Assembly (NCBI GenBank): GCA_002413265.1
Contig: DHWR01000270.1
Span: forward strand, 1-17,221
Reading direction: 5' to 3'
Source of the DNA: Chloroflexi bacterium UBA5177
GTDB taxonomy: Bacteria; Chloroflexota; UBA5177
DNA: 17,221 nt
Both the position numbers and the translations under genes were made by a program. Positions 8,345 through 13,969 of the stretch are shown in pieces (position 1 is the first letter of the stretch; every line of letters starts with the position of its first letter). Below the pieces are notes generated by a model. It ran no database searches, was not told the origin of the DNA, and saw only the letters and a list, made by a program, of their open reading frames with translations.

Positions 8345-9195
8345 ATACCACGTCACGCTCTCCCTTCGACCTTGCCAGTGAGGCTGCCGGCCGAATCCGT
8401 CACCTCCGGCCCGTTCGCCCCGAACTGGCGATCGTTCTGGGCTCCGGCCTTGGGTCCGCCATGGCGTTGGATGCGGCTGCCGAAATTCCCTACGCGCAGA
8501 TCCCGCATTTCCCGATCTCTACCGTACCCGGACATGCCGGATCGCTGTATCTACAGGATTTCGAGGGTGTGCCGGCAGCCTTCCTTTCCGGTCGAGTTCA
8601 CTTGTACGAGGGGTACGACGCCGACCAGGTCGTCTTCGCAGTCAGGGTCATGCGAATCCTCGGCGCAAACACCCTCGTCCTCACCAACGCCGCAGGGGGA
8701 GTGAACCGAGACTTTCACCCCGGAGCGCTCATGGTGATCCAGGACCATATCAATCTAACGGGCAGAACTCCATTGCTAGGGCCCAATGACGACCGGCTCG
8801 GCCCACGCTTTCCGGACATGAGCGAGGTCTACAGTCAGGGCCTCGTGTCGCTCGCCCACTCATCAGCTCACTCACTGGGGCAGGATCTGGTCACCGGCGT
8901 CTACATGGGGCTTTTGGGTCCCAGTTTTGAGACGCCCGCGGAGATCCGGATGGCTCGCCTGCTGGGAGCGGATGCCGTCGGCATGTCGACGGTGCTGGAG
9001 GCGATTGCGGCCATTCACGCCGGGATGGACGTCCTAGGAATATCCTGTATCACCAACATGGCGGCCGGAATCCTCCCGCAGAAGCTGAGTCATCAAGAGG
9101 TGATCGAGACCACCCGTCAGGTACGCGACGAGTTTGCGGGACTACTGGCAGCAATCGTCTCCAACTACGGGAAGCAACTGGGAGCAAAGACCTGA
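8341..9195 (+). CDS. punA: Trimeric purine nucleoside phosphorylase (6-oxopurine type)
   Basis: A 284-residue phosphorylase of the PNP/MTAP family, splitting a purine nucleoside with phosphate into free base and sugar-1-phosphate. Residues lining the active site in this family are present: S35 in VLGSGLG, R85 and H87 in GRVHLYEGY, E201 in GPSFETPAE, M215-S216 in VGMS, and N239 in CITNMAAG. Asn at the last place marks enzymes that bind 6-oxopurines (inosine, guanosine, methylthioinosine), whereas MTA phosphorylases have Asp. This fits with the deaminase just upstream. GTG start, overlapping the deaminase stop by four bases, with GGAG at 8327-8330. Its TGA overlaps the CTG start of mtnA in the same way. 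Preference for methylthioinosine over plain inosine is inferred from context only. Confidence 0.93.
   Translation: MNTTSRSPFDLASEAAGRIRHLRPVRPELAIVLGSGLGSAMALDAAAEIPYAQIPHFPISTVPGHAGSLYLQDFEGVPAAFLSGRVHLYEGYDADQVVFAVRVMRILGANTLVLTNAAGGVNRDFHPGALMVIQDHINLTGRTPLLGPNDDRLGPRFPDMSEVYSQGLVSLAHSSAHSLGQDLVTGVYMGLLGPSFETPAEIRMARLLGADAVGMSTVLEAIAAIHAGMDVLGISCITNMAAGILPQKLSHQEVIETTRQVRDEFAGLLAAIVSNYGKQLGAKT
9180..9184 (+). promoter_or_regulatory. Ribosome binding site that sets the CTG start of mtnA
   Basis: GGGAG lies inside the last codons of the phosphorylase, seven bases before CTG 9192. It supports initiation at this CTG, since the frame has no ATG, GTG or TTG between the phosphorylase's end and TTG 9231, and starting at 9231 would remove conserved N-terminal residues. 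Confidence 0.65.
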
Positions 9196-10262
9196 AGACT
9201 CTCGAGTATCAAGACCAAGCCCTTCTTCTCTTGGACCAAACACGGCTTCCGCATGAAACCGTCGTTCTCACGTGCACGACATACCAGGAGGTTGCCCAAG
9301 CCATTCGTCGGCTCAGCGTTCGGGGCGCCCCTGCAATCGGACTTTCCGCTGCGTACGCCGTCGTGCTCGCGGCTCACCAGGCCACCTCTTCCCGGGGCCC
9401 TGCCGAGTTCACCCAAGAAATCGAGCTAGCGATTGAGGCCCTTAGGGCGACCAGACCGACGGCGGTCAACCTGACGTGGGCGCTCGAACGCATGCGTGGA
9501 GTTGTCCGCGCGTACTCGACCCTCCAACCTGCCGATTTGGCAGTCCGGTTGGAGGAGGAAGCCGGTCGCATGATGACAGAGGACTTTCAGGCCAACGTCG
9601 AGATGGGCCGGCACGGAGCAGACCTGATTCCTCAGGGTGCCCAGATTCTCACGCACTGTAATTCAGGAGCCCTCGCGACCGGCGGTTTCGGCACGGCTCT
9701 CGGCGTGATCCAGACAGCCCATGCTCAGGGAAAGAACGTGCAGGTGTGGGTGGACGAGACTCGCCCGCTTCTGCAGGGCGCGCGTCTGACTACCTGGGAG
9801 CTCGCTCAGGCCGGCATTCCGCACACGCTCATAACTGACAACATGGCCGCGCACTTCATGTCACGAGGCAAGGTCGACTTGGTGATGGTGGGCGCCGATC
9901 GCATCGCCGCCAACGGTGACGGAGCCAACAAGATTGGAACCTATGGCCTCGCCGTGCTCGCGCGTGCTCACGACCTGCCCTTCTATTTCGTTGCTCCCAC
10001 CTCGACCGTGGATCTCAATACTGAGAGCGGAGCCGCCATAGACATCGAGGAGCGCTCGCACCAGGAGGTGACCTCACTGCAGGGTGTGCGCACGGCGCCG
10101 GACGACACGGTGGCCGCCAATCCGGCATTCGACGTCACTCCCGCCCGCCTGGTTTCCGCGATCGTCACCGAGAGCGGTGTCGTGACCGCTCCATTCGGCG
10201 CCGGCCTGAAGGACGCAGTGCATCAATCCACCTCTGCGCGCGGAGCCGCAGCAGCCGTCTGA
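9192..10262 (+). CDS. mtnA: S-methyl-5-thioribose-1-phosphate isomerase, CTG start
   Basis: MtnA converts 5-methylthioribose-1-phosphate to the ribulose form in methionine salvage; the same family also isomerises 5-deoxyribose-1-phosphate. The family N-terminus (M-K-T-L-E-W..., then L-L-D-Q-x-x-L-P) is matched here by (C)KTLEYQD...LLLLDQTRLP only if translation starts at CTG 9192, giving 356 residues. A TTG at 9231 would begin inside the LLDQ motif. The CTG overlaps the upstream TGA as CTGA. Other marks: RGAPAIG at 44-50, the catalytic Cys C156 in THCNSGALATGGFG, RPLLQGARLT, and the catalytic Asp D236 in GADRIAANGDGANKIGTYG. eIF2B-alpha-like and ribose-1,5-bisphosphate isomerases share the fold, but this Cys/Asp pair and the context point to MtnA. 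No dehydratase (MtnB) or aldolase follows, so the later steps are encoded elsewhere. Confidence 0.93.
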   Translation: MKTLEYQDQALLLLDQTRLPHETVVLTCTTYQEVAQAIRRLSVRGAPAIGLSAAYAVVLAAHQATSSRGPAEFTQEIELAIEALRATRPTAVNLTWALERMRGVVRAYSTLQPADLAVRLEEEAGRMMTEDFQANVEMGRHGADLIPQGAQILTHCNSGALATGGFGTALGVIQTAHAQGKNVQVWVDETRPLLQGARLTTWELAQAGIPHTLITDNMAAHFMSRGKVDLVMVGADRIAANGDGANKIGTYGLAVLARAHDLPFYFVAPTSTVDLNTESGAAIDIEERSHQEVTSLQGVRTAPDDTVAANPAFDVTPARLVSAIVTESGVVTAPFGAGLKDAVHQSTSARGAAAAV

Positions 10263-10408
10263 CATGGCAGCCTCGACCGGTGGGCGAATTCGTGGACGAT
10301 CTGGTGCGCGACAGTGGATGGATAAGACAGCGGGGCGCGTCGCGTCGTTAATTTGGCTTGGTTTTGGAGAGGCGTTCCAACTTGGGATCGAGACCCGTTT
10401 GACATAAC

Positions 10409-10420
10409 GCTCCCGGGAGC
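10409..10420. repeat. 12-bp perfect palindrome in a gene-free stretch
   Basis: GCTCCCGGGAGC is self-complementary and lies four bases after a perfect TTGACA (10399-10404). I see no acceptable -10 at the right distance, so an operator on a promoter is not supported. The rest of 10263-10497 shows no gene and no clear RNA structure. Confidence 0.3.
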
Positions 10421-10441
10421 CGTGGACGGCAGTGCGAGGCA

Positions 10442-10470
10442 TTGTCGTGCCCTAATGAACGCCGCATAGT
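10442..10470 (+). promoter_or_regulatory. Candidate promoter of the small membrane protein locus
   Basis: TTGTCG (10442-10447) and CATAGT (10465-10470) are 17 bp apart. Each matches the sigma-70 consensus at four of six places. Transcription would start near 10477, about 20 bases before the ATG at 10498. Confidence 0.35.
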
Positions 10471-10497
10471 AGAGCCATCACGTTCGGGAGCCTCTGC

Positions 10498-10653
10498 ATG
10501 CCCGCGTTTGTCCTGATCCTGTGGTTGCCCGCGACCATAGCCCTACTCTCGGTCACTTTTGTCATCGCTCTGGGCTCCGCTGCACCCGTCCCGAAAGGCT
10601 CAGTCCCCTTGCAGCGAAGGAGCTCGCGCCGGCGGCACTGGCCCCGCCTCTGA
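10498..10653 (+). CDS. Small membrane protein, N-terminal part of a likely frameshifted gene
   Basis: A 51-codon ORF with ATG and GGGAG (10486-10490) seven bases ahead. Residues 3-26 form a clear membrane helix (FVLILWLPATIALLSVTFVI). After about residue 37 the peptide becomes Arg-rich (RRSSRRRHWPRL) and ends, as expected for an out-of-frame tail. The -1 frame, entered at the CCCC run at 10605-10608, continues as LAAKELAPAALAPPLK into the two-helix protein annotated at 10662. Adding one C there would give a single protein of about 152 residues with three membrane helices. The other reading is two separate, translationally coupled small proteins. Function unknown. Confidence 0.55.
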   Translation: MPAFVLILWLPATIALLSVTFVIALGSAAPVPKGSVPLQRRSSRRRHWPRL

Positions 10654-10661
10654 AGGTCGAA

Positions 10662-10955
10662 GTGGATAGAGATGTTCTGAAGCGTGACATGATCTGGCTG
10701 GCCCGGTGGTTCGGGCCGTACGTCGTGATCTGGACCGTGGTTGCGCTCTATCTCTCGTCCAGCACCAACGCCGGCTCCTGCGAAGGCTTCTGTGCCCTGG
10801 CTCGCGGGGTCATGGCCTACGGTGTGCTGCTGGCTGCCGCCTTTGTCACCGCTGTCGTGGCGTGCGCGCAGCTGTTGCTGATCGCGCGACATGTGACCGG
10901 TTCGGACGCGGAAAATAGCACGCGTTCAGGAAGAATTCACCCCGGGAACCCTTGA
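10662..10955 (+). CDS. Two-helix membrane protein of unknown function (second half of the same locus)
   Basis: About 97 residues from GTG 10662 if translated on its own, with GAAGG (10652-10656) five bases ahead, overlapping the previous stop. It has two membrane helices: WFGPYVVIWTVVALYLS and, after a loop with two Cys (GSCEGFCALAR), GVMAYGVLLAAAFVTAVVAC with the following QLLLIA. The frame stays open upstream to 10521, which agrees with this being the C-terminal two thirds of a three-helix protein whose first helix is in the preceding frame. The C-terminal tail is polar. No family is recognised. Its TGA stop lies inside the -35 box of the ssrA promoter. Confidence 0.6.
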   Translation: MDRDVLKRDMIWLARWFGPYVVIWTVVALYLSSSTNAGSCEGFCALARGVMAYGVLLAAAFVTAVVACAQLLLIARHVTGSDAENSTRSGRIHPGNP

Positions 10956-10980
10956 CGAAATCCGGCGGAATTGGTACGCT
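10952..10980 (+). promoter_or_regulatory. Promoter of ssrA (tmRNA)
   Basis: TTGACG (10952-10957) and TACGCT (10975-10980) are exactly 17 bp apart. TGG just before the -10 gives an extended -10 (TGn). Start would be near 10987, a few bases before the mature tmRNA 5' end at 10994, leaving a short leader for RNase P removal. The -35 overlaps the stop codon of the upstream ORF. Confidence 0.75.
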
Positions 10981-10993
10981 TAGGTCTATTCAT

Positions 10994-11350
10994 GGGGATG
11001 TCAGGTTTCGACAGGGGGTGCGGAGCAGACGCTGCAAGTCGAGGTGCCGGTACGAGGTCTCGCTAAACAACCGGCAACGGCATAACTGCCAACAACAACT
11101 ACGCTTTCGCTGCTGCTTAACCAGTAGCGACGCCTAACCGACCTTTCGCCGGCGGGTCGGGGACGGTGCCATTTAGCCGGCAGTGCGATAGGGACGAGCG
11201 CTCATAGGACCTATCTAAGATCATGAGCTTGCCGGCGAAGACTTTGTCAGTAGGGGATTGGCCGGCGAGATTAACATACTGACTACGCTTGTAGATGTGT
11301 CTGTGGCCAACCTTTTGGACGGGGCGTTCGACTCGCCCCCATCTCCACCA
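10994..11350 (+). ncRNA. ssrA: tmRNA (transfer-messenger RNA)
   Basis: This RNA rescues ribosomes stalled on broken messages, with SmpB, and tags the nascent chain for proteolysis. It is 357 nt, one-piece, with both tRNA-like halves present. The 5' end GGGGATGTCAGGTTTCGACA is the classic tmRNA start. The 3' end has a T-arm (GGGCG-TTCGACT-CGCCC) and encoded CCA. The acceptor stem forms from GGGGATG (10994-11000) with CATCTCC (11340-11346), including one G-U pair, followed by ACCA. The internal reading frame (11088-11120) ends in TAA and is set between regions rich in GCCGGC-type pairing that should form the pseudoknots. The 3' end is only 3 nt from the convergent pyrD stop. Confidence 0.96.
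11088..11120 (+). other. tmRNA proteolysis-tag reading frame (ANNNYAFAAA)
   Basis: The resume codon is most likely GCC at 11088, preceded by TAACT, which resembles the TAGTC before the resume codon of E. coli tmRNA. The frame reads ANNNYAFAAA then TAA. It has the E. coli layout (ANDENYALAA): Ala start, Asn-rich middle, Tyr-Ala, and a small hydrophobic end, but ends AFAAA instead of ALAA. The other nearby frame from GCT 11062 meets a stop after seven codons, and the tag frame is closed by a TAA at 11064-11066, so a much longer tag is excluded. Confidence 0.85.
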
Positions 11351-11353
11351 AGA

Positions 11354-12307
11354 TCAAGAGCCGGTGAGTGGTAGCTCGCCGGTTCTTCCCTTGTACTGCG
11401 GATTTGCCGCCCCGATTACCTCCTGGAGTCTGCGCACGCCCTCGCGTTGGCACCAGGCCTCGATGCCCTTGTCGAGATCTCGCCAGGCGGTCGGATCGAC
11501 CAGCAGCAACGTGGCGACTGCTATGGCACTGGCTCCAGCCAGGAGAAATTCGATCGCATCTTCTGCCGTCATGATCCCGCCCAGACCTACGACCGGAACC
11601 GAAACGGCCTGGGCAACCTGGTACACGAGATACAACGCCAGTGGCTTGATCGCAGGTCCTGAAAGCCCTCCGGACCCGTTCGCGAGCAGCGGGCGGCGGC
11701 GGCCGGCATCGATGGCCATGCCGTAGACCGTGTTGATCAGACTGATTGCGTCGGCTCCCGCCCCCTCCACCGCCAGAGCAACTTCCTGAATGTCCCGGAC
11801 ATTCGGCGACAGCTTGACCAACAGGGGCAGTGCCGTTGTTGCGCGCACCGCGCGAGTGACCTCTGCTGCCATGCGGGGGTTCGTGCCAAAGGCGACGCCG
11901 CCCTCCTTCACGTTTGGGCAGGAGATGTTCAGCTCGATGCCGGCGACCCCTGGGACTCTATCCAGCAGCGCCGTCACGGCCACGTACTCGTCGATGCTGA
12001 CTCCACTGACGTTGACCAGGATCGGCACGCTCCACGTGGACCAAACTGGTGCCTTGTCGCGCACCACAGCCTCCACGCCGATGTTTTGGAGGCCAATCGC
12101 GTTCAGCATTCCTGCTGCCGTCTCTGCCATCCGGAGCGGCTCGTTCCCGGCTCTGGGCTGTCGAGTCGTTCCCTTGCAGACCAAAGCACCGAGACCGGAG
12201 AGGTCGTTCTGAGACGCGAATTCGGTGCCGTAACCGAAGGTGCCGGACGCCGCAATTACTGGACTTTGAAGGGAAAATCCGGTCCTCGGAGCCAGTACGA
12301 CGTCCAT
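11354..12307 (-). CDS. pyrD: Dihydroorotate dehydrogenase, class 1B catalytic subunit
   Basis: A 317-residue flavoenzyme oxidising dihydroorotate to orotate in pyrimidine synthesis. Class 1 is shown by the catalytic Cys, C130 in ELNISCPNVKEGG, and the KEGG form rather than the class 1A PGKPQ form indicates 1B, whose partner PyrK carries FAD and an iron-sulphur cluster. Other marks: SPVIAASGTFGYG near the N-terminus, VKLSPNV, SLINTVYGMAID (FMN side), GGLSGPAIKP, and VPVVGLGGIMTAEDAIEFLL for phosphate binding. I chose ATG 12307: the frame is open to 12502, but that extension overlaps the divergent phosphoesterase and does not resemble PyrD. No clear ribosome site precedes the ATG, so it may be nearly leaderless. 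No pyrK or other pyr gene is in the window. It converges on ssrA. Confidence 0.95.
   Translation of the reverse strand: MDVVLAPRTGFSLQSPVIAASGTFGYGTEFASQNDLSGLGALVCKGTTRQPRAGNEPLRMAETAAGMLNAIGLQNIGVEAVVRDKAPVWSTWSVPILVNVSGVSIDEYVAVTALLDRVPGVAGIELNISCPNVKEGGVAFGTNPRMAAEVTRAVRATTALPLLVKLSPNVRDIQEVALAVEGAGADAISLINTVYGMAIDAGRRRPLLANGSGGLSGPAIKPLALYLVYQVAQAVSVPVVGLGGIMTAEDAIEFLLAGASAIAVATLLLVDPTAWRDLDKGIEAWCQREGVRRLQEVIGAANPQYKGRTGELPLTGS
11356..11387. terminator. Hairpin terminator shared by ssrA and the end of pyrD
   Basis: AAGAGCCGGTGAG (11356-11368) pairs with CTCGCCGGTTCTT (11375-11387) over 13 bp with two G-U wobbles and a 6-nt loop. It begins six bases after the tmRNA CCA and lies within the last codons of pyrD on the other strand. 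For ssrA the tail is TTCTTCCCTT, a broken T-run. Read from the pyrD side the hairpin precedes its stop codon, so for pyrD it would act inside the coding region or mainly protect the RNA end. Confidence 0.6.
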
Positions 12308-12348
12308 TCCAAAACAGTATGTCACAGGGACGGAAACCGCCGGTACGG

Positions 12349-12357
12349 TGGTATAAT
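12349..12357 (+). promoter_or_regulatory. Extended -10 promoter of the phosphoesterase-ltaE-recG run
   Basis: TGG followed by a perfect TATAAT (12352-12357) is a strong extended -10. The -35 is poor (GGGACG at 12327-12332, 19 bp away), which extended -10 promoters tolerate. The start would be near 12364, about 40 bases before the ATG at 12404. It lies in the 96-bp gap shared with divergent pyrD. Confidence 0.65.
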
Positions 12358-12403
12358 CCGGCCTCCAGATAAAGCTCCCGGTAGCGCAGAAGGTAGGTAG
12401 GTT

Positions 12404-12898
12404 ATGCGAGTAGCAGTCCTCGCCGACACCCACTGGAAGGGCGAAGACGCCGTTCCAGAGCCGGTACTTCGGTGTCTTGAGGCGGCCGATGTCGTCGTAC
12501 ACGCGGGCGACCTCAAGTGTGAGAAAGTCCTGGCAACCCTCGGCGGGGACAACCGCACAGTTCTAGCGGTCCGAGGCGACAACTTCGATCTCGATCTCGC
12601 GAGTCTGCCCGACAGCAGAGTCGAAAATCTCAACGGCTACCGTGTCGGCATTTGCCATGACATTGGCTCCGTTTCAGACTTCGCCAACTACAAGAAGAAG
12701 CCAGAAGAGTTCTTTGGGGAAAAGGTCGACTGCGTCATATTTGGCGGCACTCACCATCCCTTTTACGACGAATTTCATGGTGTCACTTTTATAAATCCCG
12801 GCAGCGTGACCGACCACGACCACTCCGGCAGCCGCGGCACCCTGGCCATGCTCGACATCGACGGGAAGCTCGACCAGGTCCTCTTTCAGCATCTATGA
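12404..12898 (+). CDS. YfcE/MJ0936-type metallophosphoesterase with atypical motif
   Basis: A 164-residue calcineurin-like phosphoesterase of the small YfcE/MJ0936 family (two-metal phosphodiesterases of uncertain natural substrate). Visible ligands: D8 and H10 in LADTH, D36 in HAGD, N60 within RGDNFD, H85 in ICHDIG, H117 in GGTHHPF, and the INPGSV turn at 130-135. Two departures stand out. The usual GNxD is here GDNFD, with an extra residue, and the usual GHTH is GGTH, losing the first His unless H118 compensates. The HGH motif is also changed to CHD. So the metal site may be altered or weakened. ATG start preceded by AAGGTAGG. Its TGA overlaps the start of ltaE (ATGA at 12895-12898), so the two are translationally coupled. 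Confidence 0.88.
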   Translation: MRVAVLADTHWKGEDAVPEPVLRCLEAADVVVHAGDLKCEKVLATLGGDNRTVLAVRGDNFDLDLASLPDSRVENLNGYRVGICHDIGSVSDFANYKKKPEEFFGEKVDCVIFGGTHHPFYDEFHGVTFINPGSVTDHDHSGSRGTLAMLDIDGKLDQVLFQHL

Positions 12899-13962
12899 GA
12901 GACCGCCCCGTCGAGCTCAGAAGTGACACCTTCACAAGGCCCACTGAGGCCATGCGGCGCGCCATGTACGAGGCCGAGGTTGGCGACGACGTCTGGAACG
13001 AAGACCCAACCGTCGCCCGACTTCAGTCGCGCGCCGCGGAGATGCTCGGCAAGGATGCTGCTCTGTTTGTTACCAGCGGTACTCAGGGGAACTTGGTTGG
13101 CTTGCTATCTCACACTTCCCCTGGAAATGAGGTCATCCTTGGTGACCAATCCCACATGTTCTGGTACGAGGTTGGCGGCGCCGCTGTCGTCGGCGGACTT
13201 CAATTTCGCACGCTGCCGAACCGGTCGGACGGCCGGCTAAGCCCGAGTGAGGTTGCCGCGGCAATTCGGTTTCCGCCCGACGTGCATTTCCCTCCAACCG
13301 GCTGCGTCGCGATGGAGAACACGCACAATCGCTGCGGCGGGGCCGCCATAAGTCCCGCGGAGGTCGCCGAGGTCGCCGCGGTGTCTCATGCGTCTCAAGT
13401 TCCGGTTCACGTGGACGGAGCTCGCGTCTTCAACGCGGCCATCGCCTTCAACGTCCCAGTCGCCGCCATGGTAGCTCAGGTCGACTCTGTCACCTTTTGT
13501 CTCTCAAAAGCTCTGGGTGCGCCTGTCGGCTCCCTCCTGTGTGGGCCAAGGGAGTACATCGAACGCGCCCACAAATGGCGAAAGCTACTGGGCGGCGGGA
13601 TGCGCCAGGTCGGCGTGCTCGCCGCGGCAGGTCTAGTGGCGCTCGAACAAAACGTGGAGCGACTCGCCGACGATCACGCGAACGCCAAGAAGCTTGCGAG
13701 AGGGCTCGCTGAGATGCCCGGTATCATCATCGACCCCAACGAGGTGCAGACCAATATTGTGGCCTTCAAAGTGGACGAGAGCGTCGACTTGCAGGCATTC
13801 ATGGACGAGACACTCGCGGCAGGGGTGCGAATGGCGCGTGCCGCGGGAGTGCCCCGAACGATCCGCACCGTGACTAGCTACGAAGTGGACGCCGCGGACA
13901 TCGACTACGCTCTCTCCGTCATGTCTCGCGTGCTTGGCGCGCGAACAGTCGCTCTCGCCTGA
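12895..13962 (+). CDS. ltaE: Low-specificity L-threonine aldolase (PLP)
   Basis: A 355-residue fold-type I PLP enzyme of the GLY1/LtaE family, cleaving L-threonine or L-allo-threonine to glycine and acetaldehyde. The N-terminal ELRSDTFTRPTEAMRRAM and VGDDVWNEDPTV are family hallmarks. PLP-binding features: FVTSGTQGNLV (phosphate side), ENTHNRCGG, VHVDGARVFNAA with the pyridine-nitrogen Asp, and the Schiff-base lysine K205 in CLSKALGAPVGS. GGGMRQVGVLAAAGLVAL follows, as usual. Length is normal for the family. ATG start overlaps the phosphoesterase stop by four bases. recG follows after 7 nt, so the three genes look like one transcript without an obvious functional link. Confidence 0.94.
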   Translation: MRDRPVELRSDTFTRPTEAMRRAMYEAEVGDDVWNEDPTVARLQSRAAEMLGKDAALFVTSGTQGNLVGLLSHTSPGNEVILGDQSHMFWYEVGGAAVVGGLQFRTLPNRSDGRLSPSEVAAAIRFPPDVHFPPTGCVAMENTHNRCGGAAISPAEVAEVAAVSHASQVPVHVDGARVFNAAIAFNVPVAAMVAQVDSVTFCLSKALGAPVGSLLCGPREYIERAHKWRKLLGGGMRQVGVLAAAGLVALEQNVERLADDHANAKKLARGLAEMPGIIIDPNEVQTNIVAFKVDESVDLQAFMDETLAAGVRMARAAGVPRTIRTVTSYEVDAADIDYALSVMSRVLGARTVALA

Positions 13963-13969
13963 CCCTCCC

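Noticed and set aside
7502..8356. A 284-codon ORF antisense to the deaminase
   Set aside because: It is the mirror of a strongly conserved gene in GC-rich DNA, with no recognisable domain and no ribosome site of note.
10399..10427. Promoter based on a perfect TTGACA at 10399-10404
   Set aside because: At 16-18 bp spacing the downstream hexamers (such as GTGGAC) bear no likeness to a -10 box.
10952..11137. A 61-codon ORF covering the 5' part of the tmRNA
   Set aside because: The region is clearly tmRNA; the ORF product is Arg/Cys-rich and unlike any protein.
12308..12502. A 65-residue N-terminal extension of PyrD
   Set aside because: It overlaps the divergent phosphoesterase gene and does not resemble PyrD, while ATG 12307 gives the family's normal N-terminus.
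13934..13969. TTG start for recG inside ltaE
   Set aside because: ATG 13970 lies just after the ltaE stop and keeps all conserved sequence; the 12 extra residues are only the shadow of ltaE.
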